Source: Brachyspira hampsonii (GTDB lineage Bacteria > Spirochaetota > Brachyspiria > Brachyspirales > Brachyspiraceae). From it: a stretch of DNA of 64,000 nt. Shown in pieces: positions 9,184-18,233 of this stretch (its first letter is position 1; every line of letters starts with the position of its first letter). The notes beneath the pieces are model-generated. The model did not search any database and was not told the DNA's origin. It was given only the letters and a program-made list of their open reading frames with translations. The DNA is taken from NCBI RefSeq assembly GCF_001746205.1, contig NZ_MDCO01000001.1:319896-383895 (forward strand). The letters run 5' to 3'. The position numbers and the translations under genes are program-made.

Positions 9184-11238
9184 TCAAGATATAGGAGAAT
9201 TAGATATATAAACATTTATCTTGTATTTATTTTTCATATTTTTTGAATTATATATACTCGTAGCTTTTGCAAGTCTGTCATTAAACTTTTCAACTAGAAA
9301 GTCAGCATCTTCCACTTTGGGTGCTAGTATTACCTCTTTCAATGATTTATTATCAAATATATAAAGATAATTTTTATAAGAGCGTTTCATTTTATCATCT
9401 ATATGCAAAGGATTACTTCCATATTCTACAAGCTGTATTATACGCATCTCCTGCTCTTCTATAAATGAAGCATCTTTTATCAAATACTGCATATTCATAA
9501 GAAGCTGATACGATAATGCTGATTCTTCTGAATTAAAATCTTTTATCACCTTAAACATAGAATAAAATACATATCCTATATTGTTTTTTAATTTTTCATA
9601 AACTTTTTTATCATAGCTCCAAACATTATACTCTTTATTTAAATCAATGATAATATTATCATAATCCGATTCGCAGGGATTGAATATTATTTCATTATTT
9701 TTAGAATTGTAATATAAAACAAAATATAAAGGCAAAGTCTGTTCATTATAAAATTCTATATTAGAATAATTATTTTTATCATAAGAAAATGAAAATACTA
9801 TGCTGCTATTTAAATTATTAAATGAAGTATCAAAAAATGACTTATCAAATACTAAGCAGCAGCCTGTACCCTCTTTATTATCAGATTTTCCATATAGTCT
9901 GTACATAGTAAGAGAGTCTTTGCATCTGCTGAATGATGTTTGTAATGCAATAAAATTATTAATATTTCCGTATTTGGAATTTAATTTATTATTCCTAAGA
10001 AGCTGCATCAATATCTTTCCTTCTTTAGGATCATTTGCATTTTTTATGCTTGTCATTCTAAGTTTATTTTTTTTCAAGTATGTATTATATTTCGAGCTGT
10101 CTGATTTATCGTATCTCTTATCAAAAGCCATATCGTCAAATACTTCAATACTTGTATAATGGGATATCTCATTAATTTTATCATCATCTTTTACTGATAC
10201 CAAATATAAAAATACATATTGCAATATCCATAGCTTTTTTAATTTTATCCTGCTATTAATATCTATATCTCTTACTATAAAATTAAAATATTCTTCTTTT
10301 TCTTCTGTCCAAAAACTATCTTCTTTTAATATTATATTAATAATTTTTTCTATGCCTATATACTCTATAAACCTTGATATAATACCGAATATATTAAGAC
10401 TTTTAGAATCTTTAATATTCAATATAAGACTTAAAGCATAATCATACTGCTCTAAACCTATAAGAGCTTCAGATTTCAAAAAATATATTCTATCGTATAT
10501 AGTATCATTTTCTATCATGCCTATTTCTATATATTCTATATAATCCTTATTTTTTATAATAGTATCGCCTTTTGAATTATTTTCATCTAAAATCGATAAA
10601 GACTTATCCAAACATTCTATAGCCTCTTTATATTTCTTTATATTGATAAAAAGACTAGCCTTATTTAAATAAATCACCTCCAAAGACTTATTTATACTTA
10701 CAGCTTTATCATATACAGCAAAAGCCTCTTCTATTTTGCCGATCTTTTCTAATACTATAGCAACATTCAAATAAGCATAATCATATCCAAGTTCTAAAGC
10801 CCTATTAAAATAAAATAATGCATCCTCGTATCGCTCTAGTCTTGAATATATAACTCCTATATTAAAATATGATATCTCAGATTTATCATTTATTTCTAAT
10901 GCCATATTAAATGCATATAAAGCCTCATCGAATGCCATTAACTTTGCAAGTATTATACCTTTATTGATAAAAGCCTTTTCATAAATAGGATTAATCTCTA
11001 TAGCCTTGCTGTAATAATCTATAGCCTCTTCATATCTATTTAAATAATATAATGTTAATGCAGTTTTATAACAGCTTCTTGCAAAATATCTGTCTATATA
11101 ATTTTTATCAAGCTCCTCATTATTATTTTCAAAATAACTTATAATCTTTAAATATATTCTAAGTGCTGAAGAATATTTTTCCAAATTAAAATAAAATCTA
11201 GCCTGAATAAACATATTTTCTATTCTATCTTTCAGCAT
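9184..11238 (-). CDS. TPR-repeat protein with C-terminal DUF2971-like domain
   Basis: 684 residues. Residues about 1-210 are tandem tetratricopeptide repeats (for example ALTLYYLNRYEEAIDYYSKAIEINP, IGVIYSRLERYEDALFYFNRALELG), a protein-protein interaction scaffold. The C-terminal half, from about residue 360, matches the DUF2971 layout: ISHYTSIEVFDDM, then LRMTSIKNANDPKEGKILM, ALQTSFSRCKDSLTMYRLYG and GTGCCLVFDKSFF. No signal peptide is seen, so it is probably cytoplasmic. The H-Y-T-S start resembles ADP-ribosyltransferase-like folds, but catalytic activity is an inference only. DUF2971 proteins are often found in stress or defence contexts; the neighbours here (a lipoprotein and trpB) give no support either way. 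Confidence 0.75.
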   Translation of the reverse strand: MLKDRIENMFIQARFYFNLEKYSSALRIYLKIISYFENNNEELDKNYIDRYFARSCYKTALTLYYLNRYEEAIDYYSKAIEINPIYEKAFINKGIILAKLMAFDEALYAFNMALEINDKSEISYFNIGVIYSRLERYEDALFYFNRALELGYDYAYLNVAIVLEKIGKIEEAFAVYDKAVSINKSLEVIYLNKASLFINIKKYKEAIECLDKSLSILDENNSKGDTIIKNKDYIEYIEIGMIENDTIYDRIYFLKSEALIGLEQYDYALSLILNIKDSKSLNIFGIISRFIEYIGIEKIINIILKEDSFWTEEKEEYFNFIVRDIDINSRIKLKKLWILQYVFLYLVSVKDDDKINEISHYTSIEVFDDMAFDKRYDKSDSSKYNTYLKKNKLRMTSIKNANDPKEGKILMQLLRNNKLNSKYGNINNFIALQTSFSRCKDSLTMYRLYGKSDNKEGTGCCLVFDKSFFDTSFNNLNSSIVFSFSYDKNNYSNIEFYNEQTLPLYFVLYYNSKNNEIIFNPCESDYDNIIIDLNKEYNVWSYDKKVYEKLKNNIGYVFYSMFKVIKDFNSEESALSYQLLMNMQYLIKDASFIEEQEMRIIQLVEYGSNPLHIDDKMKRSYKNYLYIFDNKSLKEVILAPKVEDADFLVEKFNDRLAKATSIYNSKNMKNKYKINVYISNSPIS

Positions 11239-11320
11239 AAAAAGTTCTCCAATAATTACTATTATTTATTATAAACTATTTTTTAATTATATAAAATTCT
11301 TTAATTATATAAAAATACTA

Positions 11321-11348
11321 TTGACAAATTTTTTATGCATGTTAATAT
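11321..11348 (+). promoter_or_regulatory. Promoter of trpB
   Basis: A consensus -35 (TTGACA, 11321-11326) and a TAATAT -10 (11343-11348) are separated by 16 bp, about 50 bp upstream of the trpB start. The -10 overlaps the first palindrome of a repeated operator-like element. Confidence 0.7.
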
Positions 11349-11370
11349 TACTATATAAAGTAATATTACT
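11343..11370 (+). promoter_or_regulatory. Tandem palindromic operator candidate in front of trpB
   Basis: The decamer TAATATTACT occurs twice, at 11343-11352 and 11361-11370, 18 bp apart, and each copy contains the palindrome TAATATTA. The second copy lies in a perfect 12-bp palindrome (AGTAATATTACT). Together they also form a 9-bp inverted repeat with an 8-nt loop. The site overlaps the -10 box and the likely transcription start, as expected for a repressor operator or a 5' hairpin in the mRNA. The regulator is unknown. Confidence 0.55.
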
Positions 11371-11397
11371 AAGAAAAATATTTTAATTTAAGGATTT

Positions 11398-12657
11398 ATG
11401 TCTATGAAAAACAGTAATAAAGGGTTCTTCGGTAAATTCGGCGGGAGATTCGTACCAGAACCATTAGAAAAATTATTAATCGAATTGGAAGAAGCATTTG
11501 CACATTATATTAATGACAAAGAGTTTTTAAGCGAGCTTGAGGAATTAAGAGCTGATTTTATAGGAAGACCTACTCCTTTAATGTATGCTAAAAACCTATC
11601 AGAAAAAATAGGCGGTGCTAAAATATATGTGAAACTTGAAGGCTTAGCAAATACAGGTGCACATAAGATTAACAATTCAATAGGTCAGGCACTTTTAGCC
11701 AAGAAGATGGGAAAGAAGAAGATTATCGCAGAAACGGGAGCAGGTCAGCATGGACTTGCCACCGCTGCCGCCTGTGCCAAGCTAGGACTTGAATGTTCTA
11801 TATATATGGGCGAGATAGATGTAAAAAGACAGCAGCCTAATGTTGCATCTATGGAATTATACGGAGCTAATGTAGTGTCGGTTACCAGAGGAGGAAGAGG
11901 ACTTAAAGATGCTGTTGATGCGGCATTAGAAGATTGGGTTAAAGATTTAAAAGATACTCACTATTTGCTTGGAAGTGCAGTTGGACCTAGCCCTTACCCT
12001 GATATTGTCAGGACTTTTCAATCGGTAATAGGAAGAGAATTGGATAAACAAATACAAGAAAAGAATTTAAATGTTAAAGCTATGATAGCATGCGTAGGCG
12101 GCGGTTCTAATGCTATAGGATTTTTTGAACCTTTTATAGAAAGAGAAAATCCAAAATTAATAGCCGTTGAAGCAGGCGGTATAAGCATGAATCTCGGCGA
12201 AAATGCCATTAGAATGAAAAACCCTTATGCCAAAGATGTTGCAGCTCAAGGGTATATGAGCAAATTTATATTAAAAGAAAACGGCGAAATATCAGAAACT
12301 ATGTCTATATCTGCTGGTTTGGACTATCCCGGTGTAGGTCCTCAGCTTGCATATTTGGGAGAATCTGGAAGAATAGAGTTTACTTATGCTACTGACAAAG
12401 AAGCAATTAATGCAGTTAAAGAATTTGCTAGAAATGAGGGAGTAATATTTGCATTAGAAAGTGCCCATGCCGGTGCTAAGGCTATAGAATATGCTAAACA
12501 ATACACAAAAGATGATGTAATTATAGTTAATATGTCCGGAAGAGGAGATAAAGATATATTCATAACTTCTCCGATATTCAGAGCAGACAAATGGAAAGAA
12601 TTTTTAAAAAGTGAATTAGAAAGATTAGAAAAAAACATAGACATTCACAAATTTTAG
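11398..12657 (+). CDS. trpB: Tryptophan synthase beta chain (TrpB1 type), solitary
   Basis: 419 residues. TrpB condenses indole with serine using PLP. The PLP lysine lies in GAHKINNSIGQALLAKKMGKK, followed by the conserved AETGAGQHG and the phosphate-binding GGGSNAIG near residue 225. AGLDYPGVGPQLAYL and ALESAHAGAKAI are standard TrpB1 segments. No trpA or other trp genes lie nearby. A lone trpB can serve indole salvage, which suits a gut organism with access to free indole. It has its own promoter, a double palindromic operator candidate and a strong terminator, so it is a single-gene regulated unit. Confidence 0.96.
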   Translation: MSMKNSNKGFFGKFGGRFVPEPLEKLLIELEEAFAHYINDKEFLSELEELRADFIGRPTPLMYAKNLSEKIGGAKIYVKLEGLANTGAHKINNSIGQALLAKKMGKKKIIAETGAGQHGLATAAACAKLGLECSIYMGEIDVKRQQPNVASMELYGANVVSVTRGGRGLKDAVDAALEDWVKDLKDTHYLLGSAVGPSPYPDIVRTFQSVIGRELDKQIQEKNLNVKAMIACVGGGSNAIGFFEPFIERENPKLIAVEAGGISMNLGENAIRMKNPYAKDVAAQGYMSKFILKENGEISETMSISAGLDYPGVGPQLAYLGESGRIEFTYATDKEAINAVKEFARNEGVIFALESAHAGAKAIEYAKQYTKDDVIIVNMSGRGDKDIFITSPIFRADKWKEFLKSELERLEKNIDIHKF

Positions 12658-12680
12658 CCTCCGATATATATTTTTTATTT

Positions 12681-12734
12681 ATAGGTTTTTGTTTATTATT
12701 TATTAATATTCAAAAACCTATTTTTTATTTTTAC
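12681..12734 (+). terminator. trpB rho-independent terminator
   Basis: A perfect 11-bp stem (12681-12691 with 12711-12721; ATAGGTTTTTG and its complement) with a 19-nt loop, followed by TTTTTTATTTTT, 23 bp after the trpB stop. Confidence 0.85.
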
Positions 12735-12844
12735 TCGTAATTTATATAAATTATACTTGTTTTAAAACTAATTTTATTTATAGTTACTCTACTAACCCTC
12801 TAAAGCATACAATCTCTATACGAAACTGCATATTTATATAAAAA

Positions 12845-12859
12845 TGATAATTATTATCA
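12845..12859 (+). promoter_or_regulatory. Perfect 7-1-7 Fur-type box
   Basis: TGATAATTATTATCA is an exact match to the 7-1-7 inverted repeat TGATAATnATTATCA established for Bacillus Fur; PerR and Zur boxes have different outer bases. It lies about 50 bp upstream of the probable -35 of the lipoprotein gene at 13006. Its position suggests iron-linked control of that gene, but it does not overlap the core promoter I can see. Confidence 0.55.
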
Positions 12860-12908
12860 CTCTATGATGCGGTTTTTATTAATAATACTTTTTAAATTAA
12901 TTATGTCC

Positions 12909-12936
12909 TTGAAAAATATATATTTTATTATAAAAT
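12909..12936 (+). promoter_or_regulatory. Likely promoter of lipoprotein gene 13006
   Basis: TTGAAA (12909-12914), a 16-bp spacer, then TAAAAT (12931-12936), about 70 bp before the TTG start. Confidence 0.45.
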
Positions 12937-13005
12937 AAAGCTAGATTTTAATTAAATACTATTGTTTTTATAAAATCATAGTATTTAGTTTGAGGATTTT
13001 TTATA

Positions 13006-14763
13006 TTGAAAAATAAAGTTTATTTCATTATATCTTTGATTTTTATATTTTTAATAATCTCATGCAAAAAAATCAATCTGTTAAGCCCTACATATATACC
13101 GCCTCCTACAGAATTTCCAGTTTCAGGAGAAATGCCGGATTATATAGTACCTTCGCCTATACCTCCAGAAAATATAGAGGAAAGTTATATAGAAATAAAT
13201 CCTGAAATAGTTGCAAATGGTACTGTTTTTGGGGGGTACGGAAGAAGATTCAAATTTCAAAATGAATGGTATGTTTTAGCTACTAATGAATATCAATATG
13301 ACCCTAACACCAAAAAACTTACTCCTTCAGGAAAAGGTGCATTACTAAAAATTAATAATGACGGAAGTACAATAATTAAAATTCATAGTTTATCATTAGC
13401 TGATGACTTAGAAAATACCGAATATTGGGTAAATTTAAACTCAAAAAAATTGATTATAGAAGCAGATAAAGTAACAATACCTTCATCAAAGGCAAGACAA
13501 AAAACTATAAATTTCCCGCAATATCCTCGCAGATTGGATAAAGCAAATTTTTATTATACTAATCCGCCTCCTTATTATAACTTCGCCTGCTATGGAGACT
13601 TAATTATTTATGCTGTATATAGAGAATCTCAAAGTCTCATAAATTGGTCTGATTCTCCTAATGAAATAGAAAAAGCAGATTATTATGTTCCTGGTCCAGA
13701 TAATTATGATATTGGAGTACAGGGTCTATACGGCATGGAAACTTTAGATTTTTCTGCTTTATTTTATATTAAAGGCAAATTATTTATTACAGGTCAAAAG
13801 TCATTTGCTGATGATAATCTTAATGGATATAGAGACCCTCTAGCCTCTCAATATACATGTGATTCGAAAAATTACTATACTGTTGATATTACAAAAGATA
13901 CTCTAAATAATAATAATTGGGATAAACATGAATTTCCTTTTCCAGAAAAGAGACAGCAGTTTCTTATAAAATATGATAGAAATAATTTAGATAAAGTATA
14001 TATATACGGCGGAATATCTTCGCATTATGAGTATAAGGGCGGATATTGGAAAGAGGTAAAAGATAAAGATTTTAGTGAGAAAGACGGAGTATGGTCAACA
14101 GAAGACGGTATAAATTGGAAAGAAGAAAAAACAATAGATGTAAGTAAACTTGATAATTATTATTATGATGCTAATCGTGAAAAAATTGATATAGTAGGCG
14201 GATATGAGGTACAAGAAGATGGCACGCCTTTAGAGCCTTCTTACACTGAGTTAAACGGCAAATACTACAGAACCTTCAACAGCACTTATCCTATGCCTCC
14301 AATAAAAGAGATTATGGAAACTGTTGATAGATTTGAAACTAATTTTACTATTACCGAAGAGCATATAAAAAAATCAGGCTCTTATCAATTGCAGGTATCT
14401 TCAGTGCCTCCGGATAAAGCTAAAGAATCTGACTGGGTTAATATTGTTCCTAATAATGAAATAACTTCTGCTATAGGATGGGAAAGCGGAGGAGCTGATT
14501 TATTTACTTTTAATAATAAAATAGTTCGTTTGATTGATTATGATAGGCAATTTAAATTAAACAATCAATATGAAACGGCTTTGAATCTTGCAGAGAAATA
14601 TTATAATCTGCTTTTAAACTCTTCTATGTCTGATTTTAAAAAATATGATTATTATTTTCTATATTATAAAACTATGGCTGACATGCTAAAAATTATCAAA
14701 GATAAAGGAAATGATTATTTCCTTCCTGATGAGGCAGTTACACATTATACATTTAATATATAA
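13006..14763 (+). CDS. Large lipoprotein of unknown function, TTG start
   Basis: 585 residues starting at TTG, with AGGA placed 9 bp upstream. The lipoprotein signal is FIISLIFIFLIISCKK (Cys about residue 20), followed by a proline-rich linker (SPTYIPPPTEFPVSG, VPSPIPPENIEE) that could span from the membrane. The body is rich in aromatic residues, with blocks like GGYGRRFKFQNEWYVLATNEYQ and VWSTEDGINWKEEKTIDVS. The latter resembles Kelch or BNR-type beta-propeller blades, but I cannot assign a fold. No catalytic motif is visible. A Fur-type box upstream makes an iron-responsive surface protein plausible. It is flanked by trpB and, in the opposite direction, lepB. Confidence 0.7.
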   Translation: MKNKVYFIISLIFIFLIISCKKINLLSPTYIPPPTEFPVSGEMPDYIVPSPIPPENIEESYIEINPEIVANGTVFGGYGRRFKFQNEWYVLATNEYQYDPNTKKLTPSGKGALLKINNDGSTIIKIHSLSLADDLENTEYWVNLNSKKLIIEADKVTIPSSKARQKTINFPQYPRRLDKANFYYTNPPPYYNFACYGDLIIYAVYRESQSLINWSDSPNEIEKADYYVPGPDNYDIGVQGLYGMETLDFSALFYIKGKLFITGQKSFADDNLNGYRDPLASQYTCDSKNYYTVDITKDTLNNNNWDKHEFPFPEKRQQFLIKYDRNNLDKVYIYGGISSHYEYKGGYWKEVKDKDFSEKDGVWSTEDGINWKEEKTIDVSKLDNYYYDANREKIDIVGGYEVQEDGTPLEPSYTELNGKYYRTFNSTYPMPPIKEIMETVDRFETNFTITEEHIKKSGSYQLQVSSVPPDKAKESDWVNIVPNNEITSAIGWESGGADLFTFNNKIVRLIDYDRQFKLNNQYETALNLAEKYYNLLLNSSMSDFKKYDYYFLYYKTMADMLKIIKDKGNDYFLPDEAVTHYTFNI

Positions 14764-14809
14764 GTATAATTAAAATTCATAAAAGTAATTATTAATTTAA
14801 AAATATTTT

Positions 14810-15541
14810 TTATTTAGATATAACTTTTCCGTCTATATTAGAAAAATGAACATTCCCAAAATCTCTGCTGTCATAACCATAGTCTCTATTATCAGAAAGC
14901 ACAAAATATTCATTGTAGCCTATAATATAAGGTCCGAAATTATCTCTTGTGGATACTTCAGCATCTAATATTCTTCCGTCAAACTCTACATTAGCCCAAG
15001 GCTCATTCAAAACTTCTCCGTTTATATAAACAACCTTATCTCTTATTTCTATGGTTTCATTTGGAAGTCCTACAACTCTTTTTATTAAATATCTCGTATT
15101 GGATATATTTACATTTCCGAATGTTATAAAATATACGAAATATGAAGCAAATCTTTTTAGAAAAAATTCCTTTTCAGTTCTAGGATCTGCCATAAATACT
15201 ATATCTCCCCTTTTAGGTCTTGAGAAAACAATAGTTTTTCCTGTAAGAGATGATACAAAAGGTTTTAATGTAATACCATATCTTAATTTAGAAGTGATTA
15301 AAATTTCATTGGGTTCTATAGTATTCATCATAGTAGAACTTTTCATTCTATCTATTCTTATAAATAAAGTAAAAATACCGAATAAAACAAAAGCAATAAT
15401 AAATCCTAATATCAATCTTGCCACTACCCTATAAAGCAGATTATTGCTTCTGTAGTATATGAAAATAAAAGGTTTTAATACAGACTTGAGTGCATTAATT
15501 TTTTCTTTTTTTAATTCTTCTCTGTCATAAGAATAATTCAT
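14810..15541 (-). CDS. lepB: Signal peptidase I
   Basis: 243 residues. Membrane-bound serine protease that removes signal peptides of exported proteins. After a cytoplasmic basic start, a membrane segment (VVARLILGFIIAFVLFGIFTLF, about residues 60-81) leads to the catalytic serine block (DRMKSSTMMNTIEPNEIL). The general-base lysine is in YLIKRVVGLPNETIEI, and box E is seen as YFVLSDNRDYGYDSRDFG. The usual S-M pair is written S-T-M here, a modest departure. It lies 37 bp after gatC on the same strand and is probably co-transcribed with it. Confidence 0.9.
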   Translation of the reverse strand: MNYSYDREELKKEKINALKSVLKPFIFIYYRSNNLLYRVVARLILGFIIAFVLFGIFTLFIRIDRMKSSTMMNTIEPNEILITSKLRYGITLKPFVSSLTGKTIVFSRPKRGDIVFMADPRTEKEFFLKRFASYFVYFITFGNVNISNTRYLIKRVVGLPNETIEIRDKVVYINGEVLNEPWANVEFDGRILDAEVSTRDNFGPYIIGYNEYFVLSDNRDYGYDSRDFGNVHFSNIDGKVISK

Positions 15542-15577
15542 CTATAATTGATGACCTCTGTAAATAAAAATAACTTT

Positions 15578-15901
15578 TTATGATTTTTTAGCCTGATGCT
15601 CGCTATTTTCCAAAGCAGCAGGAACAGCAGGAACTACAATATATCCGTATTCGCCGCTTCTGCATAAGTCCATTATTACTTCATTATTTAATGTGGCACC
15701 TTGAACATCTTCTCTTAAATATTCAGGCAAATCTATAACATGGTATAAAGGATCAATGCCGTCAACATTAACTTCAAATAATCCTTCTATGAATTCCAAA
15801 TCTTTATTTAATCTATCTAACATTTCATCTTTTTGACTTTCTTCTATTCTTAATCTTGTTTGATATAAAAGAGCTTCTAATTCTTCTCTGTCTGTAGTCA
15901 T
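15578..15901 (-). CDS. gatC: Asp/Glu-tRNA amidotransferase subunit C
   Basis: 107 residues, the usual GatC length. The family pattern is clear: a paired helical N-terminus with NKDLEFIEGLFEVNVDGIDP, the PLYHVIDLPEYLREDV hinge and the short C-terminal YIVVPAV strand. GatC stabilises the GatA-GatB complex that turns misacylated Glu-tRNA-Gln or Asp-tRNA-Asn into the correct amide. gatA and gatB are not in the window, so the subunits are not in one operon. Upstream, TTGAAA and TATTAT on the minus strand (17-bp spacer) form its probable promoter. Confidence 0.85.
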   Translation of the reverse strand: MTTDREELEALLYQTRLRIEESQKDEMLDRLNKDLEFIEGLFEVNVDGIDPLYHVIDLPEYLREDVQGATLNNEVIMDLCRSGEYGYIVVPAVPAALENSEHQAKKS

Positions 15902-15932
15902 TATTATATCCTTAAAAATTATAATTACAAAA

Positions 15933-15961
15933 ATAATATACTATAATCAATATTTTTTCAA
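15933..15961 (-). promoter_or_regulatory. Likely gatC-lepB promoter
   Basis: Minus-strand TTGAAA (15956-15961) and TATTAT (15933-15938) with 17-bp spacing, about 30 bp before the gatC start. Confidence 0.45.
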
Positions 15962-16161
15962 TAGTTTATATATTTTTTTAATTTATTGCTATATAAATAA
16001 TTCTATTCGTCAAAACACTAAAATATACAATAAAATCATAATTTTTATATTTTAGCTATTTAAATTTTATATAAAACAATGTATCATTTTTTTAAAATTA
16101 CTTAACATAATATTGAATTAACAAGTAAAAAATATACTAAAAAATACCGTTATTTATACCA

Positions 16162-16188
16162 TTGATAAAATTTTTTTGTTAATATAAT
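16162..16188 (+). promoter_or_regulatory. Likely mrdA-rodA promoter
   Basis: TTGATA (16162-16167) and TATAAT (16183-16188) with a 15-bp spacer, about 45 bp before the mrdA start. Confidence 0.45.
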
Positions 16189-16232
16189 ATTGCAGTATTA
16201 ATAATAATTCTTAAGAGGTAAAAGGTTTATTT

Positions 16233-18233
16233 ATGAATTTTTTGGAAATAGAATTAAATAAAGATAAAAAAATAATAAGTGAAGATTTTAAATATAGAAA
16301 AAGGCTAATAGTTGTATTTATAATATCAATATTAGTTGCTGCATTATTATTAATAAGGCTTTTCTATTTACAAATAATACAAAATGAACATTATGACAGT
16401 TTAGCTAGGAATAATAAAGAGCAAATAATACCTATAGATGCCTACAGAGGCGAAATTTATGATAGAAATGGTGTTATAGTAGCAGAAAATATCAAAACAT
16501 ACACAATGTATATGATCCCTGTTTATTTACCTAAAAATTATTTTGAAAGAGAAGAATTATTATACAGAGTATCTAAAGTATTTAATATAGATTTAGGACA
16601 TATAAAATCAAGTTTGGAAAAAGTTTCAAAAAATAGCTATGAATCGGTAGAAATATCAGAAAATATATCAATGTCTCAAATGAGTTATTTGGCTGAAAGA
16701 TCTGAAGAATATCCGGGAGTATATTATGGAAGTAAATCTATAAGACATTATCCTCTTGGCGAAACTATGACGCATGTATTAGGATATATAGGCAACATAT
16801 CTCAGGAAGAGTTTGAAAGAAAGCAGGCAGAGGGATACAGAAGAAACAGTGTTATAGGTAAAGAAGGTGTTGAACAGTTCTATGATAAAGAGCTTAGAGG
16901 TATAGATGGTTATGAACAGTGGATAGTAGACTCAAGAAACAGAGTAAAAGAGACTATAACACCTGCCATAGGAAAACCAATACCCGGAAAAAAACTCATA
17001 TTAAGTATAGATTCTAAAATTCAGAAAGATGCAGAAGATTTAATAAAAGGACAAGTAGGAACTATAATAGTATCAAAACCTACAACAGGTGAAATATTGG
17101 CTATGGTAAGCTCTCCTTGGTATGATCCTAACATCTTTATAGGTAAAATAGACAGGCAGAAATATGCTGAACTTATAAATAATCCTGCTAATCCATTCTG
17201 GAATAAAGCCATAAGAGGAAGATATCCTCCGGGTTCAACATTCAAATTGGTAACTGCTGTAGGAGCATTAAATGAAAAAAGAATAGGAGTTAATACAACA
17301 AGATTCTGCGGCGGCGGTATGCTTCTTGAAAATAGATTCTACAGATGCACAGGTCAGCATGGCTATGTAAATATGTATAAAGCCATACAATATTCATGCA
17401 ATACATATTTTTATAACTTAGCTTATGAATTAGGACCTAATTTCATTAAAAGATATGCTGAAATGTTAGGATTCGGCGATATTACAGGCATAGATTTACC
17501 GGGAGAAAAAGTCGGAGTTGTACCTAGTGCAGATTGGAAGAGAAGAAAAATCGGAGAATATTGGTGGGATGGAGACACTATTCAGTATGTTATGGGACAA
17601 GGTTATATGTCTGCTACACCTATAGCAGTTCATATGTCTACTTCTGCTATAATTAATGACGGAGTAATGTACAGACCTCATGTTGTTAAGGAAATAAGAA
17701 GTTCTCAGACAGATGAAGTTATATACAATAATGATAAAGTAATAATCAAAAAATTGGATATAGATAAGAATATATTTACAGTAGTAAAAGAAGGTATGAG
17801 AATGGCTGTAACAGGAGGTACTGCTAGAAATGGTGCTTGGTCTCCTGATATTAAATTAGCAGCTAAAACAGGTACTGCTCAAAATGCTCAGGGTAAAGAC
17901 CATACTTGGGTTACAATATTCGGTCCTTATAATCCTAGACCTACTGACGATATGATAGCAGTTACAGTTATGCTTGAACATAGCGGCGGCGGCGGCGGTA
18001 CTACTGCAGGTCCTATAGCTACAGCAATGCTTCGTTCTATATTAGGAGGCGAAAACGCTTTAGAAGCTAAAAATGTTATATATGCTAGAATGCAGTATAT
18101 ATATCAGCAGATAAGACTTGCAAGAGAACAAATGAGAGCAGCTCAGGAAAACGGAGAAACTTTAGAAAATATTGAGGGAGAACAGCAAAAAGAAGAAAAA
18201 ACTCAAGAAGATGAGAGGATAAAATATGAGTGA
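16233..18233 (+). CDS. mrdA: Penicillin-binding protein 2, elongation transpeptidase
   Basis: 666 residues. One N-terminal membrane anchor (LIVVFIISILVAALLLIRLFYLQII, about 26-50) precedes the PBP dimerisation domain (IDAYRGEIYDRNGVIVAEN). The transpeptidase domain has SxxK in PPGSTFKLV (about S335), SxN in YSCNTYF (about 388) and KTG in AAKTGTAQ (about 546). A charged C-terminal tail (ENIEGEQQKEEKTQEDERIKYE) extends beyond the domain. It cross-links peptidoglycan during cell elongation together with RodA, whose gene overlaps its end by 8 bp, implying translational coupling. An AGAGG ribosome site precedes the start. Confidence 0.96.
   Translation: MNFLEIELNKDKKIISEDFKYRKRLIVVFIISILVAALLLIRLFYLQIIQNEHYDSLARNNKEQIIPIDAYRGEIYDRNGVIVAENIKTYTMYMIPVYLPKNYFEREELLYRVSKVFNIDLGHIKSSLEKVSKNSYESVEISENISMSQMSYLAERSEEYPGVYYGSKSIRHYPLGETMTHVLGYIGNISQEEFERKQAEGYRRNSVIGKEGVEQFYDKELRGIDGYEQWIVDSRNRVKETITPAIGKPIPGKKLILSIDSKIQKDAEDLIKGQVGTIIVSKPTTGEILAMVSSPWYDPNIFIGKIDRQKYAELINNPANPFWNKAIRGRYPPGSTFKLVTAVGALNEKRIGVNTTRFCGGGMLLENRFYRCTGQHGYVNMYKAIQYSCNTYFYNLAYELGPNFIKRYAEMLGFGDITGIDLPGEKVGVVPSADWKRRKIGEYWWDGDTIQYVMGQGYMSATPIAVHMSTSAIINDGVMYRPHVVKEIRSSQTDEVIYNNDKVIIKKLDIDKNIFTVVKEGMRMAVTGGTARNGAWSPDIKLAAKTGTAQNAQGKDHTWVTIFGPYNPRPTDDMIAVTVMLEHSGGGGGTTAGPIATAMLRSILGGENALEAKNVIYARMQYIYQQIRLAREQMRAAQENGETLENIEGEQQKEEKTQEDERIKYE

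Larger units (their letters stand above)
12658..13005. other. Intergenic region, trpB to lipoprotein gene
   Basis: 348 bp without a gene. It holds the trpB terminator (12681-12734), a perfect Fur-type box (12845-12859) and a likely promoter (12909-12936) for the lipoprotein gene. I see no RNA gene in it. Confidence 0.7.
15902..16232. other. Divergent intergenic region, gatC and mrdA
   Basis: 331 bp, extremely AT-rich. It holds a probable gatC-lepB promoter on the minus strand and a probable mrdA promoter on the plus strand near 16162-16188. I see no RNA gene or further repeat. Confidence 0.6.
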
